Shown here: piece by piece, positions 21,700-32,901 of the stretch
Layout: each line of letters starts with the position of its first letter
How positions within the stretch are numbered: the first letter of the stretch is position 1
NCBI RefSeq assembly: GCF_018294505.1
Contig: NC_057811.1
Span: 409,636,968 to 409,700,967 of the forward strand
Origin: Triticum aestivum
Taxonomy: Eukaryota; Streptophyta; Magnoliopsida; Poales; Poaceae
Direction: 5' to 3'
Length of the DNA: 64,000 nt
Translations under genes and position numbers: made by a program
The notes under the pieces: model-generated
Database searches by the model: none
Told to the model about the DNA's origin: nothing
What the model saw: only the letters and a program-made list of their open reading frames with translations

Positions 21700-24600
21700 C
21701 TATTTTGGATCCAGATTGACACTGATACTAAACTGCTGAGATGAATCTCCTGGAACAAAATCAACAAGCTTAGTTTCATCAGCCGACTTAAATTTCATCG
21801 CCGGCTCAGTCTCCGTAGTCGGCTTCTTTAGAGAGGTCATGTCTGTTGGGTCAACATTGTCCTTGTAAAACTTCAACTCCTCTGTTGCACAAACAGACTC
21901 TGCATAAGCTGCATCACCTTCCTCACACTCAAGAGCCACTTTTCGGCTGCCGTGAACCGTAATGGTCCCATTGTGACCCGGCATCTTGAGCTGTAAGTAC
22001 ACATAACACGGCCGTGCCATGAACTTGGCGTAAGCCGGCCGTCCAAATATAGCATGGTATGGACTTCTTATCTTGACCACCTCAAAGGTCAATTTCTCCA
22101 CCCTGTAGTTGTTCTCATCACCAAAAGCCACTTCTAATTCGATCTTGCCGACTGGATAAGCCGACTTACCAGGTACCACACCATGGAAGATAGTGTTCGA
22201 CTGGCTGAGGTTCTTATCAACCAGTCCCATACGGCGAAAAGTCTCATAATAGAGGATGTTGATGCTGCTACCTCCATCCATGAGTACCTTTGTGAACTTA
22301 TAACCTCCCACCTGAGGAGCTACCACTAAGGCCAAGTGGCCCGGGTTATCCACCCGGGGAGGGTGATCCTCCCTACTCCACACTATAGGCTGCTCAGACC
22401 ACCGCAAGTAGCGTGGAACCGCCGGCTCAACAGCATTAACAGCCCTCTTGTAAAGCTTCTGATCTCGTTTGCACAAACTAGTGGTGAACACATGATACTG
22501 TCCACCGCTAAGCTGCTTTGGGTTGGTCTGATAACCCCCCTGCTGCTGTTGATGACCCTGACCAGACTATTGATTAAAGCCCCCTTGACCGTTCTGAGGA
22601 CCGGAATTTGAGCCGCCGCCCGGGCCATGAAAGCCGCCGGCGCCTGAGCCGCCGCCCGGGCCATTGTAACTTTTAAAGGCCTTCATGATCGCGCAATCCT
22701 TCCACAGATGAGTCGCTGGCTTCTCTCTAGAGCCATGCCTTGGACAAGGTTCATTCAACAGCTGCTCCAGCGTTGGACCTGCCCCGCCGCCTCGGGGAGG
22801 GGGCCTCCCCTTGCGTCGCTGGTTATTACCTTGGGAGTTGGCGTTGGCTACAAACTCTGGGCTGCCATCGGCCTTACGCTTGCCTCCTCCTTGGTTCCGT
22901 GGGTTAAACTGAGGACCCTTGCCATTGCCGTTCTTCTTTCCCTTCCCTGTCCTTTCATCGTCTGAAGGGGGATCCTTGGTACCATCGGAATCGGCGTACT
23001 TGACAAGAGCCGCCATTAGGGTACCCATATCGGTGCAGTCGCGCTTAAGCCGCCCGAGTTTCATCTTAAGGGGCACAAAGCGACAGTTCTGTTCCAACAT
23101 TAAGACTGCAGAGCCGGCATCCATCTTATCTGACGAATGTATGATCTCCTTGACCCGGCGAACCCAATGGGTCGTGGATTCACCCTCCTGCTGCTTACAG
23201 TTAGTCAAATCCACAATTGACATAGACTGCCTACAGGTATCTTTGAAGTTTTGAATGAACCGGGCTTTCAGCTCAGCCCAAGACCCAATGGAGTTCGGTG
23301 GTAGCCCTTTCAACCACGTGCGGGCAGTTCCATCTAACATCATGGTGAAATATTTGGCCATGGCCGCCTCACTGACCTCCAGCAATTCCATAGCCATCTC
23401 ATAACTCTCAATCCAGGCTGCAGGCTGTAAGTCAGCTGTATAGTTAGGCACCTTCCTAGGGCCCTTGAAGTCCTTAGGTAGACGTTCATTACGGATAGCT
23501 GGCACCAAACAAGGGACACCCCCGGTCCTGGTAGAAATACCCACATCAACGGACGTCGTCGGATAAGCCGGGGGGGTCTGGTAAGCCGTCAATTGAGGCA
23601 CCTGCTCCGCCTCTTGCCGCGCTTGGTCTGCTGCGTAAAAGGCTCCATTATGAGCCGGGCCATGGCCAGGGGGCGGGTCATGGCGTCGGACATTACTTGA
23701 GCCGGTTGCTGAGACCATGTGCCGGCTGTAACTCGGGCTCTGGCCTGGACGAGGGGTCGAGTGGATCCTGTCCCGGCTGTAGGAGTACGCCTCTTGCTGT
23801 GCCAGTGCCGTCTGCAGGAGTTCCCTGACCCGGCGGGTTTCGATGGCCGCCGGAGAGTCGCCGTCAACGGGGAGAGCCGCCAGTCGTGCTGCCGCAGCCA
23901 CCATGTTCTCCAGCGGGTTATCATAATGACCCGGGGGTATTGGCACATACTGAGGCGGGGCAGGGGGCACCTGGGGAGGCCCCATCACTCGTGGCTGAAT
24001 AAGGGGTCCAGACCCGGGCGCAATGACCCCTGGCGGGTTACTAGATCCTGCACCCGGCGTGTTGAAGAGATTTCGTGGATCGTAAACCGGTGGGAGTCGA
24101 GACTGGGCCTTCTGATGCCTCCTTCTCATGACCTTGTTGGCCGCGTTCTGATCCATCGTGAGTTGGAAGGACTGTGCCTGAATCAGCTGAGTCCGGGCGT
24201 CGAGAGCCGCCCGCTCCGCAGCCAGCCTGATCCCTTCCGCTGCAAGATCCTCTTTAGCTTTTATCAAATCCAATTTTAACTGTGCCACCTCCGCGTCATG
24301 CTGAGCTTGATTCGCCGGGTCAACCGCGGTGGTTAATAGGGCCGTCATCTTGTCCGTGAGATCCATCAGCACCTGAGCCGGAGACGGCACCGGGTTTCCC
24401 GATCCGGCAGCGGGGTTCTGAACAGGCTGCGCACCAGCCATAAAAACTCCAACCTGACTTGGTGGCTCAAAAGGGTCCGGAATACTGTCGCCGTCGGAAC
24501 AACCCATGAGCCCGCCATCTAGAAGTTGGTACAACGAGTTTGATTCATCGGTGGCCGACTCGCCGTCAGAGCCGGCAGGCGTCTCATCACCGGATCCAGC

Positions 24601-24999
24601 TCGATCGGAGAGTCCTCCATGGATACACCCCACAAAAGCATGCCTTAAGGCAGGCCGGGCCCGGGCGGGTCGCGCAAGCTGAGCCGTCTCGATGAGATCA
24701 GCGCAGAGACCCGGCTCGGGGCCCGGCTCACCAATCTTGCCAATGAAAATGTGAATTCCGCCGAAGGGGACCCGGTACCCGTACTCAATTGAGCCGGCAT
24801 CGGGGCCCCAGCTTGCATCGTCGATGTAGAGCTTGCCGCGACGACTCTTGGTCATCCGGCCCACAGCGTATCCCTTGAGCCCTTCGAAGCTGCCCTTCAA
24901 GAACTCAAATCCACCGTGCGCTGGCCCCACGGTGGGCGCCAACTGTCGTGGAATTGTCACGGTAGATGTCCTCGAGCTAGGACTTAGTCGTGGAGCCAT
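21700..24999 (-). pseudogene. gag-pro: Inner Tat gag-protease (one private amber)
   Basis: The frame opens at the LTR-located ATG (24999-24997), passes through the primer site, and runs 810 codons to TAG at 22567-22569. It then continues in the same frame to the TAG at 21700-21702 that precedes pol. The gag core is at about residues 515-645. A CPRHG...HLWKDC cluster is at about 749-770, followed by a Gly/Gln/Asn-rich tract. The protease motif VLMDGGSSINILY is near residue 903. The outer copy has CAG-CAG where this copy has CAA-TAG, so the amber at 22567 is private and recent. Without it gag-protease would be about 1,099 codons. The second in-frame ATG is 48 codons downstream (MTKSRRG). Confidence 0.9.
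24925..24941 (-). promoter_or_regulatory. Primer binding site, inner Tat element
   Basis: On the minus strand it reads TGGCGCCCACCGTGGGG, two bases after the 5' LTR end at 24944. It is identical to the outer copy's site at 4545-4561. The gag frame is open across it. Confidence 0.8.
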
Positions 25000-25462
25000 C
25001 GCAGCTAGGAAGCTTGAAGGGGTTAATGCGGGACGAGGAACACGAGGGTTTATACTGGTTCGGCCCCTTACGGTGAAGGTAAAAGCCTACGTCCAGTTTC
25101 AGGTGGTATTGATTAGGGTTACGATCACCAGGGAGCTAAACTGCTATGCCCGGCTCTCGATGAGATTGTTGTCGCCCCTAAACCGCAGCCGGGTCGTCCC
25201 TTTATATAGGGAGGCTGACGCCCAGCAGCCCTTAGAGTCCCGGCCGGCTTATAAGAGTATCCGGCTCGGACTCTAAACTATACTTGCCTTACACTACAAG
25301 TTCTACTATAATAATGATCATAACTACGGGCCTTAAGCCATATCCGGGTCTCAGCCCATCTCTGGCCCATGGTCTTGAAACTTGGCTCCGGGCTTCTGGC
25401 AACGACCGTATGAGTAACCCGGCCCCTCCTGGCGGGTGACTCTAAGGTCTACATCCTCAACA
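24944..25462 (-). repeat. 5' LTR of inner Tat element
   Basis: It is 519 bp with a TATA box on the minus strand at 25201-25208 and the gag ATG at 24999-24997, inside the LTR. It differs from the left LTR at two positions that I can see. Confidence 0.95.
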
Positions 25463-28400
25463 CTCCGGCTCTTGCAGAGGCCCGTCGCAGCTCTTGGATA
25501 CGTTGAGGCAGAACGGCGAGCCGGCGAAGAACCTCCGCCAGGTGAGTCGGCACCTCGTTGGATAGGGCCACCACAGCTAAGGCACGCTGTGACCCAGTGT
25601 AGAGTTGCTCCACCAGGGTGTACACGGCCTTTAGCTTGGTTACCACACTCTAGTTGAGGTTGGCACTTCTGGAACCTGTTTCATAGAACAGGATAAGCCG
25701 CCGACAAGGGTGAGTTATGAGGCATCAAAATTTTAAACTGGATGAAAGCCGGCGGATGACTTACCGAAGATTGCAGCAACCATCCGAGACACTTGGCGCT
25801 TTAAGCCGGAGAGTTCGGTCGTCTTCTCTGACAGGGCCCTCTCCGCCTGATCAGCCCGGTTCACCAATGCGGCCTTCTCTTCGGCCCACGCCTTCCGCTC
25901 AGCGTCAAACTCCGTCTTCAGCTTCTCTTGAGCGGCGATGCTGGACACAAATTTGGCATTTGCCTTCCGGGTCTCCATCTCTTGCATCTTCAGCCGGTTC
26001 TTGAGATCAGCAAGGTCAGCCTCTAGCTTCTTGCCAGCAGCCTGCATAAATTTCCGGGTTATGGCATGAACAGTTACTATATAAATTTAAAGTCCCAAGC
26101 GTTTTCCAAGCAAAGACACTTGGCACTTGGGGGCTAATGCATATTGAACGTTTCTATCTACAAATTGCCGGTTCAATTGGGTAAGCCGGAACCTAAGTCT
26201 ACAACATATTCGATCATAAGTCGTCGACTTGGGGGCTAGCATGGTAAAGGTAACTATGCAGTAAGTAAGAGGACAGAAGAATAATACCTCAGATTTCTGC
26301 TGGATCTGGGTCACCATGGCAATCTCTGCGTCCCGGCTCTTGTGCACTTGGCTGACGAAGCCGGAGACGATCTCTCCAATGTTCAAATTGGAGTAGTCAG
26401 TGAGGTCCAGGTTAACCCGGCGGGACTCTAGCAGCTCCCCTTTGGCGGAGCACTTGGCCAGCGCGGTAGGTCTCCCCGGCTCAACAAACTCCGTCCGGGT
26501 AATTACCACGTCCGGGTCATCTGCTGGTTGAGCTGAGTTGGAGGCCTCCGGGTTAACATAAGCTTCTGCAGTTGCCTTGGTGGTTGGGGCAGCGGCCTCA
26601 GGTGCAGAGGCAGCTGGCGGCTCTTGAGTGGCTGCCTCTGGCTCAGGCAAGTCCGGCTCATCGACCGGCTTGGACTTCTTCGCCCTCTTGGTGAGCTTGG
26701 CCTGGGCACTGGAACGACAGAAAGGTTAAGCACAATAGTGTAAGTAAAAGACAAAGTACAACATGAGATGATTGTCATTACCCGGGCACGGTCTTGAAAG
26801 CCGGCAGGCTTGACTGCATAGAGTCGCCAGAAGAGGGGGAAGTTTCCTGATAATTTGAGTCAGAGGAATTAAGTGGTTGATGTATAACACCCGCCAAAGG
26901 ATGAAAAGGGTACAAAGTTGAGATCACCTCGGTCCGGCGCTTCCTCGACGCGTCTGGTAAGCCGGAAGAGAGGTCGGCGTCCTTGTTGGTCCGGGTGTGC
27001 CGCCGGCTCTCATGAGTTTGTTGCTTCAAAATAAATTGAGGATCTTGATAAGCTAAAGGATGTGAAAAGCTTACTTTCCGGGTTACCCTTCGGACTTTCA
27101 GCCTTGGCAAGGGCTCTGAGTCGGAGGAAAGTGACATTACCTCTTCAACCACCGGGTTACTGGCTCCGGTGTCATCCTGTTGATGAACAAGTGTTGGTAA
27201 GGCGGACAAGAAATAAACAATAAACACAACAAAGAGCTTACAGGTTCAGGGGTTACCTCTGACTCGGAGCTGTCGCTTAATTGCATCAGCTCCGAAGCAG
27301 TTGGCCTACTTCCCTTCTTGCAGGGAGCGGCTTTCTTGGCGGCTTTCTTCGCCTTTCTGGCCTTCTTGGCCGCTTTGTGGTCATATTTGACCCGCCAGAA
27401 CTTGTCATCAGCCTGAAAAATACAATGGTGATTTCTTAGAGATTCAGATGAAGGTTATCTGTAGACAAAGGTAAAATGTTTAAATCAGTGGCTTACCGCT
27501 GGGGCTGGGTTGGTCTTGCAGAAGGGGGCTAACCCGGTCCTCCCGCAATCTGCCAGGCTCTCGTTCAAGAGAGCCTTGGTCATCTCCTCTGCAACATCTT
27601 CAGGAAGATCGTTGCGGCTGTGTCTCTGGGGGTCATCCTTTCGGCCCGTGTACTCGCACATTAAGCCGGGGCGGCGGCTTAATGGGATCACCCGCCAGGA
27701 GATCCAGACCCGGACCAGATCGATTCCGTTGAGACCATTGCCCAGAAGAGCCTTGATCTTGTTTATGGTGGGGAGCAGAGGCTGGCGCTCCGCTTGAGTC
27801 AGTTTGTCAGACAGTGGGTGTGTTGACTCCAGACGTGAGGGGCGAAAGCCGGGCAACGGACTTTCATCAGCCGGCGACGTGTCTTGGCAGTAGAACCACG
27901 TCAGATTCCAATCTTTGGGGTGGCTTGGCGGCTCTGCGTACGGGAAAAGGCAGTCCCTCCGCCGCTGAATGGAGATGCCACCTAGCTCCAGACTTGGCCC
28001 ATTGGCGCACTCGTTCTGACGGTTCAAGTAAAAAAGCTCTCTGAAGAGCAGCAGACTAGGTTCTTCTCCAAGGTAAACCTCGCAGAACACTTGGAAGTTG
28101 CAGATATTGGACACTGAGTTGGGTCCTATGTCCTGAGGCCGCAGATCGAAGAAATTCATAACGTCTCTGAAAAACTTTGAGCCGGGCGGTGCGAAGCCCC
28201 GGCTCATGTGATCCGCAAAAATGACCACCTCTCCGTTTTTTGGCTGTGGTCTCTCCTCTGACGGGTCAGGGGCACGGTAGGACATGACATCCTTCTTGGG
28301 CAGGTGGCCTGACTTGACAAAATCCGCTAAGGTCTCATTGGTGACGTTGGACCTCATCCAATTGCAAGTGATGGAGGCCTTAGGAGCTTTGGGAGGCATG

Positions 28401-29145
28401 GTGAAAGTCGGCAGCCTATGATAAAAGGAAACGTCTGGTTTAAGTATAAGCCGGAGGAAAGTTATAGTTCAGTGTTAAGTGGCGGCTTACGGAGGGGACT
28501 AATGACATATATCTAAGTGTGCCAGGTTATTTAAGCCGCCCAAGGTGTTGAGAGTAACTCGATTGTCTACGGCCTTATCACAGAAGAGCCGGAGAAGGTT
28601 CTACGGCGCGTGGTTTCTTTAAGCCGGAATTGTAAACCGCCTTGACTCAACAAGTGCAGTTTTTTACTAAGTGTGGTGAAAACAGGTTTCACACATGGCA
28701 GTAAATATTTTGGATCAAAATGGTCGGGTAAAACAAAAATTTCTAGACCTAAAAGCAGACGCAGGGAAGTTCTTGAGCTCGAATGAGGCCTTTATGCAGT
28801 AAAAAGAGGCCTACTTGCATTTGAAATGAGTGCTAAACAGTCGCCGCACTAGTTCTATCCTATACTAAGATCAAAAAGAGGTAGTAAAAATCAAATCTAC
28901 TGAGGGCCGTGATGAACTATGAAAAATAGAGGAAGAACTACGGAGCCCTAGTGCGGATCTGCCCTATGGAATAGCGAAGACTCACCGGTGCTGAAGAGAC
29001 GCGGAGGTCGTCGCGTTTCTTTGGTCAGATCAGGGTGATGCAGCGGCCTGAGTTGGTGACGACGCGAAGACCCGCGGCGGCGGCAGCAACAAAGCTCGGG
29101 CAGGGGAGCAGTAGCGCGAGGAAGAAGACGAAGGAGAGAGAAGTG
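25463..29145 (-). pseudogene. Outer antisense spliced gene, exons 1-7 (5' part)
   Basis: It has the same gene layout as 13340-17426, on the minus strand. A 5' UTR exon ends at 28986. Exon 2 is 28415-27497 (ATG 28399-28397), then 27412-27257, 27176-26782, 26708-26288, 26041-25765, and exon 7 from 25675 to the insertion. Joined with 12508-12073 the coding length would be about 931 codons, in frame at every border. Exon 2 carries the Transposase_28-like domain and lacks the two ambers of the inner copy. Exon 3 is 156 nt and Lys/Ala-rich (KKARKAKKAAKKA), a possible nuclear or nucleic-acid-binding tract. Exon 6 is a coiled coil. Breaks are TAG at 25652-25650 in exon 7 (CAG in the inner copy) and the inner insertion itself. 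Confidence 0.87.
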
Positions 29146-29168
29146 GCTGAAGGCCCGTCGGGCCGACC

Positions 29169-29178
29169 TATTTATAAG
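29169..29178 (-). promoter_or_regulatory. TATA box of outer antisense gene
   Basis: On the minus strand it reads TTATAAATAG, about 190 bp before the first splice donor at 28985. It is conserved with the inner copy (13311-13320). The sequence upstream to the 3' LTR (29179-29458) is non-coding and holds the probable polypurine tract at its end. Confidence 0.6.
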
Positions 29179-29458
29179 GGCGAGCTCATAAGTGGGCGCG
29201 AGAATCAAGGAGACCACGGCGTGGTTATCTCCCCACGAAACGCCTCGATTTTCGGGATGACAGTAAAGGTAAAGATCCGTTGCGGATCTGGCGGAGTAAA
29301 AAACGGGCTTAATGGAAGATGACGTCACGGTGGATTATCCGGAGTCCAGAGGATGATGTCACGCCGGGTTATGGCCTTCACACAATTGTAAGCCGGAGGT
29401 TTTCTGTCGAAGGAATGGAAGATTGACATGAGCCGGCTCAAATCAATCTCGGGCCTAA

Positions 29459-29977
29459 TGTTGAGGATATAGACCTTAGAGTCACCCGCCAGGAGGGGCC
29501 GGGTTACTCATATGGTCACTGCCAGAAGCCCGGCGCCAAGCTTGAAGACGGTGGGCCAAAGATGGGCTTAAGACCCGGATATGGCTTAAAGCCCGTAGTT
29601 ACAATCATTATCATGGTAGAACTTGTAGTGCAAGGCAAGGATAGCTGAGAGTCCGAGCCGGACACTCTTATGAGCCGGCCGGGACTCTGAGAGCTGCTGG
29701 GCGTCAGCCTCCCTATATAAAGGGACGACCCGGCAGCGGTTTAGGGACAAGAACAATCTCATCAAGAGCCAGGCATAGCGGTTTAGCTCCCTGGTTATCG
29801 AAACCCTAATCAATACCACCTCAAACTGGACGTAGGCTTTTACCTTCACCGTAAGGGGCCGAACCAGTATAAACCCTCGTATTCCTTGTCCCGCTTAACC
29901 CCTTTAAGCTTCCTAGCCGCGATGGCTCCACGACTAAGTCCTAGCTCGAGGACATCTGCCGTGACAATTCCACGACA
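29459..29977 (+). repeat. 3' LTR of outer Tat element
   Basis: It is 519 bp, with a TATA box at 29714-29721 at the same offset as in the 5' LTR. It is followed by the AAACC duplication at 29978-29982 and then the right half of the hAT-like element. Confidence 0.95.
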
Positions 29978-30694
29978 AAACCCATCGGGTAGAATGGGTA
30001 TGGGTATGGGATATCATAACCCATACCCATGTACCCGTATACCCACGTAAAATCTGCTAAGTGGACCTTTCTAATCTAACTTCCCAGAAAATCAGTCTAT
30101 GTAGATACTAGCTTCCCCTCGGAAAGATACATGAGCAGCCCACGCACACACGTTACGTACATGGAATGATAGAAGTAATCCCATATATCTCTCATTCTTT
30201 GCGTGATTAACGTGATTTAGGCTAAGGTGAATAATGAATACGTGATCACTTCCCATATTCAGAGGGCCGGAGATTGATATCCTCCTCGTCTCGTTTCCTT
30301 GTCTACTCGCCTCCTCGGCCATCTGCCATCACTGGCCGCTAACAGCCAACGCGTCTAGCTGCTCACTGCCTCGTTGTCGCCAGCGCTTCCAGCCCCCGGC
30401 CGACGTAAATGACCTCTACGTCCTGCCTTGTCATCCAAGCGCAGCACCTTCACAACACGTCAAACCGGCCGCCTCGCCCGAGCCCGCTTTTGTCGATCCT
30501 CTGCTGCCACCAAGCACAAGAACAAGAGCAAGGCAATTTGGTTTGGTGAGTTCCAATTTTGTGTATGATTTTATGAATATGAGCATTGATCTTGTAGTTT
30601 CTGTTTTGTATATAGATGATGTGATGCATTTGCAGATGATACGTAGATGTATAGATGATGTGATGATATGATGTTCTTTAGTACTGATTTTCTG

Positions 30695-30934
30695 CCTATA
30701 CATGATGTATATAGCTGCTATGATGAATACGATTTTTTGTATATCCTGATACGTAGAGATGTTATGATGTATATATGAGCATCGTAATTTCAGTGCTCAT
30801 CATGCATATAAGCATCGATTTCGTCCTATACATGATGTATATAGTTGATGTGATGAATACGACTTTTTTCTGTATATACCTGATACATAGAGATGTTCTG
30901 TTGTATATATGAGCATCGTACTTTCAGTGCTTGA
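30695..30934. repeat. 130 bp tandem duplication inside the hAT-like element
   Basis: Two copies of a unit starting CCTATACATGATGTATATAG begin at 30695 and 30825 and extend about 108 bp each, with few differences. The unit is rich in GATG/TATA words. No coding frame is preserved. The rest of 29983-31195 has no supported gene. Confidence 0.75.
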
Positions 30935-31195
30935 TGTCTTTTTGGTGCTCATCTCCGTTGTTTAAAATAAATTATGATGATATGCTATCGTTTATGATTA
31001 TTTCTTGCTCAACTTAACCTATGCACGCATGGGTATTTTTACCCGTGGGTACCCATTTACCCTGACGGGTGAAGGGTATGGGAAAAAATTATACCCGATG
31101 ATGGGTATGGGTACGGGTGATGGGTAAGCTTAAGGAGGGTGGGTAAGGGTATGGGGTAATTCCACCCGTACCCAAACCCTGCGGGTGCCATCCCT

Positions 31196-32901
31196 TGGCA
31201 CCACACCTGTTGCAAATTCTATGGGTGTGCTTGATCTATAAGCAATGAATGTTCTATTTCTGCCTAGTACACAGTGAGGGGGAGGGGGTGTTATAGCAAA
31301 ATTTAATTTGGAATATGCATTGTAGCAAAAAAAACTTTATCTCATTTGGCTATGAGAAATATCAATCTCATTTCATAAATGCTATTTTGAAAGTATGGAA
31401 AATGCTTTATAGATTACCATCGCTTGTTTTCACCCTATGATGTCGATGTAGCTGGAGACTTGAATCTGGGGTATTATGAGTTTCATGATGAATGGAATTT
31501 GAGGGCACATTCAATTAATTCTACATCAATGTACTAAGTGGTATGTAATTGCTAAAATTTGGTGTCACTACAACTGGATTTATGTGTAAGATGGCTTGGT
31601 GGAGTCATCGTCAGTGCGAGGAAATTATTCTACCCTAAACAGAAACACCGAGTATACACAAAAATCAAGGAAATTTTGTTTTTGCTAATCAATTTGACTC
31701 AATGAGGATCAAAGATACAATAGAGGGAAGGGATTAGTTAAATCTAACCTAGAATATCTTGCAAAACAAATCTCATTTCCTGCAAAATTTTGGGTGAAAT
31801 TTATTTGGATCTATTGGCCGGGCTTTGAACCTTTCGTTTACTTACCGGCCATTTCGAAACCACCTCTGATCTTCAAGCCAACTCTAGTGTTACTAGCCCA
31901 ATATAAAGAATATATGTTTTTTATGAGCTTAGTGCCCTTTCCCCCATGATTGTGTAAGTCAACATGTGCTTTTCGGCATATAAGAGAATGACCGAACAAG
32001 AAACTTTGAAAATTCATCAAACTGATGGATCTACTTCAGAACTCTACCAGCCAACAAATGTGGAGGACAAAGGTTAATTATTTGAAACAAGGCAAAAGAC
32101 TTGCCATTTTCATTAACTAGGAAGAACAGAGTTGCTCAATAAATTAGCATGAAACTAGGCAATATACGGTCACAACCCACTAATCTGGAACACAGAAAGA
32201 TAGATTATGCACACCGCTACATGGAAACTTTGTCGAGGTTGCGCATTGGCATCATCATCTTCACTTCTCCCCAAGTAAGCGAATCCGGCTTCACCACACG
32301 CAACCGCCATCAAAGTCCACCGTAAAGAGTGCATGAAGCAACTTAAATATCTTAGCCAAGAAACCTGCGACAGGCCAAGACCAGGGCATCGCCGGACCCG
32401 AGAACAATCCATGGCAGAGAACAATGCATGGCTAGTGTCGTGAAGGAGTTGGGCTACATGATGCATGTCATAGTTGTTGCACGTACTTCGCAACCACCCA
32501 ACTCTAACTCCACCGCACAAAATATACCATGAAGACCCCATGGATAAGCAGTAGAGTCGACTACCACAACCTTTGTCGTGACCCCGTTGTTGCTCATCCA
32601 CCTAGATGCTGCCAGTCAAGCGCCCGATGATTACGAGTACCAACCACGAGATACTCCAGGTGGCACCAACTCCAAAATGGTGACCCCGTGAGGGAAACAA
32701 GGCACAAGTGGCATCTTCATCTGATCCAGGGATACCCAGACCTAAGGTGCTCCCCATACCCATAGTAATAGTGACATGGGTGAAGTTGCAACCGATTCCT
32801 TCAACAAGGTGTGAGCGCCACGCAGACACAACTAGGGGCGGTCTAGAGAACATCCGAGACCGGCTTTCGTCGGCCATATCATCACCCAACCCCATGGTCA
32901 G
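31196..32901. other. Unclassified spacer, partly repeat-like
   Basis: No gene is supported. The first half is AT-rich. From about 32160 the sequence becomes GC-richer and looks like the untranslated arms of old DNA transposons, but I could not find ends. It is contiguous with 34407 onward once the solo LTR is removed. Confidence 0.3.

Larger units (their letters stand above)
12509..25462 (-). mobile_element. Inner Tat-lineage Ty3/Gypsy element (full length)
   Basis: Its 519 bp LTRs (12509-13027 and 24944-25462) are flanked by the exact duplication CTCCG (12504-12508, 25463-25467). By eye the LTRs differ at only two sites, so the insertion is younger than the outer copy, as nesting demands. 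Length is 12,954 bp. It lies opposite to the outer copy and interrupts the outer copy's antisense gene. gag-pol is on the minus strand, with only two amber codons. The antisense gene is on the plus strand, with one frameshift and two ambers. Layout, exon structure and motif array match the outer copy, so both are members of one family. Confidence 0.96.
4024..29977 (+). mobile_element. Outer Tat-lineage Ty3/Gypsy element (full length, interrupted)
   Basis: Both ends are defined by 519 bp LTRs starting TGTTGAGG and ending CACGACA, flanked by the exact 5 bp duplication AAACC (4019-4023, 29978-29982). By eye the two LTRs differ at about five sites, all transitions. Without the inner insertion (12509-25462 plus one CTCCG copy) the element is about 12,995 bp. 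The order is 5' LTR, primer site, gag-protease, pol (plus strand), a motif-rich spacer, then a spliced gene on the minus strand that is convergent with pol, then polypurine tract and 3' LTR. The second, archaeal-type RNaseH between the retroviral RNaseH and integrase is the mark of the plant Tat lineage. Its coding frames are broken (see gag-pol entries). Confidence 0.95.
3911..31195. mobile_element. hAT-like DNA element, split by the Tat nest
   Basis: The left piece (about 3911-4018) and right piece (29983-31195) share subterminal GGGTA/TACCC-rich blocks. The outer ends read as imperfect inverted repeats: TGTGGCAATGGGTACCC on the left, and GGGTGCCATCCCT on the right, whose complement is AGGGATGGCACCC. 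Ends of the form AGGGATGGCAA followed by GGGTA repeats are what I recall for plant hAT elements. The halves are joined by the AAACC duplication of the Gypsy insertion at 4019-4023 and 29978-29982, which shows that they were once contiguous. No transposase is visible in about 1.3 kb, so it is non-autonomous or decayed. I could not find a convincing 8 bp target duplication. Confidence 0.5.
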
